From an uncultured Actinomycetes bacterium (lineage in GTDB: Bacteria > Actinomycetota > Thermoleophilia > Solirubrobacterales > 70-9), in NCBI GenBank assembly GCA_946479725.1, contig CAMLHB010000008.1, positions 1-28,198 of the forward strand: a DNA stretch of 28,198 bases, in the 5' to 3' direction. The position numbers were made by a program, and so were the translations under genes. Below the pieces are notes generated by a model. The model was not told the origin of the DNA. It ran no database searches and saw nothing but the letters and a program-made list of their open reading frames with translations. Shown in pieces: positions 27,611-28,198 of this stretch. Position 1 is the first letter of the stretch; every line of letters starts with the position of its first letter.

Positions 27611-28190
27611 AGCATGGATGGACGCTTGCGGCGCTCCTCACGACCTCGAAGGCGCTCCCCGGAATGCCCTTCAACTGATTCAGGTTCTCGTCGTCCCAGC
27701 GGCGGTCGCTGCTGCCGGAGAAGAACCAGTTGGAGCCGTTGTCGGCGACGATCAGGCCGTAGCGCTTCATCGCCAGGGCGATCGTCTTCGCGGCGCCGCT
27801 GAAGCGGCCGAGGTCGTAACCCGCCTTGAGGCGGAGGCGCAGTCCCATCGGCGGGGCGTCGGGGTTGGAGGTGTCGCCGGCGCAATGGGAGGCGGGGTGG
27901 ACCCAGGCGTCTCGGGTGCTCTCGACGGTGACCCGGATCGCGTGGTCGAGATGGCCCGCGGCGACTTCGTCGTAGCGGACGAGGCCGGGGAAGATCGGCA
28001 GCCCGGCGGCATCGGCGGAGGTCCAGCCATCGGGGCGGCGAGCGGCGGAGCGCAGGTCCCACGCCGTCCCCGAGTCGGCGTTCCAGTGCGGGCGCGGCTG
28101 AGGGCCTGCCTCGCAATCCCCGCGCACGCCTGGCGGCGCCGGACACACTTCGCGGGGCGTCGTCCTCAGTCGGCCAAATGGCTCTGCCAT
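27609..28190 (-). CDS. Conserved extracellular protein, C-terminal part, 5' end uncertain
   Basis: At least 193 residues. The segment WNADSGTAWDLRS, then GWTSADAAGLPIFPGLVRYDEV, LRLRLKAGYDL, AMKRYGLIVADNGSNWFFSG and DRRWDDENLNQLKGIPGSAF, matches a secreted-protein family I recall from Thermoleophilia and myxobacteria. Members normally start with a signal peptide and an N-terminal part of about 100 residues before the WN motif. Here the 40 residues before that motif do not look like the family, and the frame reaches within 8 bp of the window edge. The gene may therefore continue outside, or the N-terminus may be frameshifted. Confidence 0.6.
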   Translation of the reverse strand: MAEPFGRLRTTPREVCPAPPGVRGDCEAGPQPRPHWNADSGTAWDLRSAARRPDGWTSADAAGLPIFPGLVRYDEVAAGHLDHAIRVTVESTRDAWVHPASHCAGDTSNPDAPPMGLRLRLKAGYDLGRFSGAAKTIALAMKRYGLIVADNGSNWFFSGSSDRRWDDENLNQLKGIPGSAFEVVRSAASVHPC

Positions 28191-28198
28191 TCGGCCTC

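Overview
The window is GC-rich (roughly two thirds G+C by eye) and looks like an actinomycete chromosome. Gene content fits a Solirubrobacterales/Thermoleophilia-type soil actinobacterium: DsbA-like and alkaline-phosphatase-superfamily secreted proteins, a phage_holin_4_2 fusion, Lys-rich histone-like proteins, many -10 boxes of the form TANNNT placed 6-7 nt before a start codon, and SigB-like promoters. That lineage is an inference from gene style only.

Left flank (1-5683): a small cupin protein, a Phd/VapC toxin-antitoxin pair, two small unknown proteins, methionine sulfoxide reductase MsrA, a large GT-C-like membrane protein and an alpha/beta hydrolase. This reads as ordinary backbone with one TA pair.

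Centre-left (5684-11130) is the most remarkable part. An intact tRNA-Arg(UCU) gene is followed by four tandem cargo units. Each unit ends in a partial copy of the 3' part of that same tRNA, preceded (in full or shortened form) by a conserved block of about 65 bp that holds two pairs of short direct repeats. Cargo: unit 1, a frameshifted PD-(D/E)XK-like gene plus a putative RelE-type TA pair; unit 2, an AbrB/PIN TA pair; unit 3, a ribbon-helix-helix-like/PIN TA pair; unit 4, a restriction-endonuclease-like gene plus HicBA. No integrase lies in any unit. I read this as serial insertion of small non-autonomous, att-bounded defence/TA cassettes at one tRNA gene. The copy farthest from the tRNA is the most decayed.

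Centre (11138-18906): a DsbA-like protein with a CxxS active site, a 1205-residue secreted RHS/YD-repeat protein with a compositionally different C-terminal tip, and a three-gene operon of secreted beta-rich proteins with SipW-type N-termini and Ig-like repeats.

Right (19151-28198): an AI-2E-family permease, an MBL-fold hydrolase, a holin-domain/phosphodiesterase fusion, an RsbW-like ATPase, an ArsR-type regulator, and an intergenic region with two inverted repeats, an 18-codon ORF with a very strong ribosome binding site and a terminator. Then come an NlpC/P60-like secreted protein, a 50-residue membrane peptide, and two Lys-rich histone-tail-like proteins that each have a SigB-type promoter (GNNT-N15-GGGWAW). 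The last gene runs to the window edge and may be incomplete. The RsbW-like protein and the SigB-type promoters suggest a general-stress theme here.
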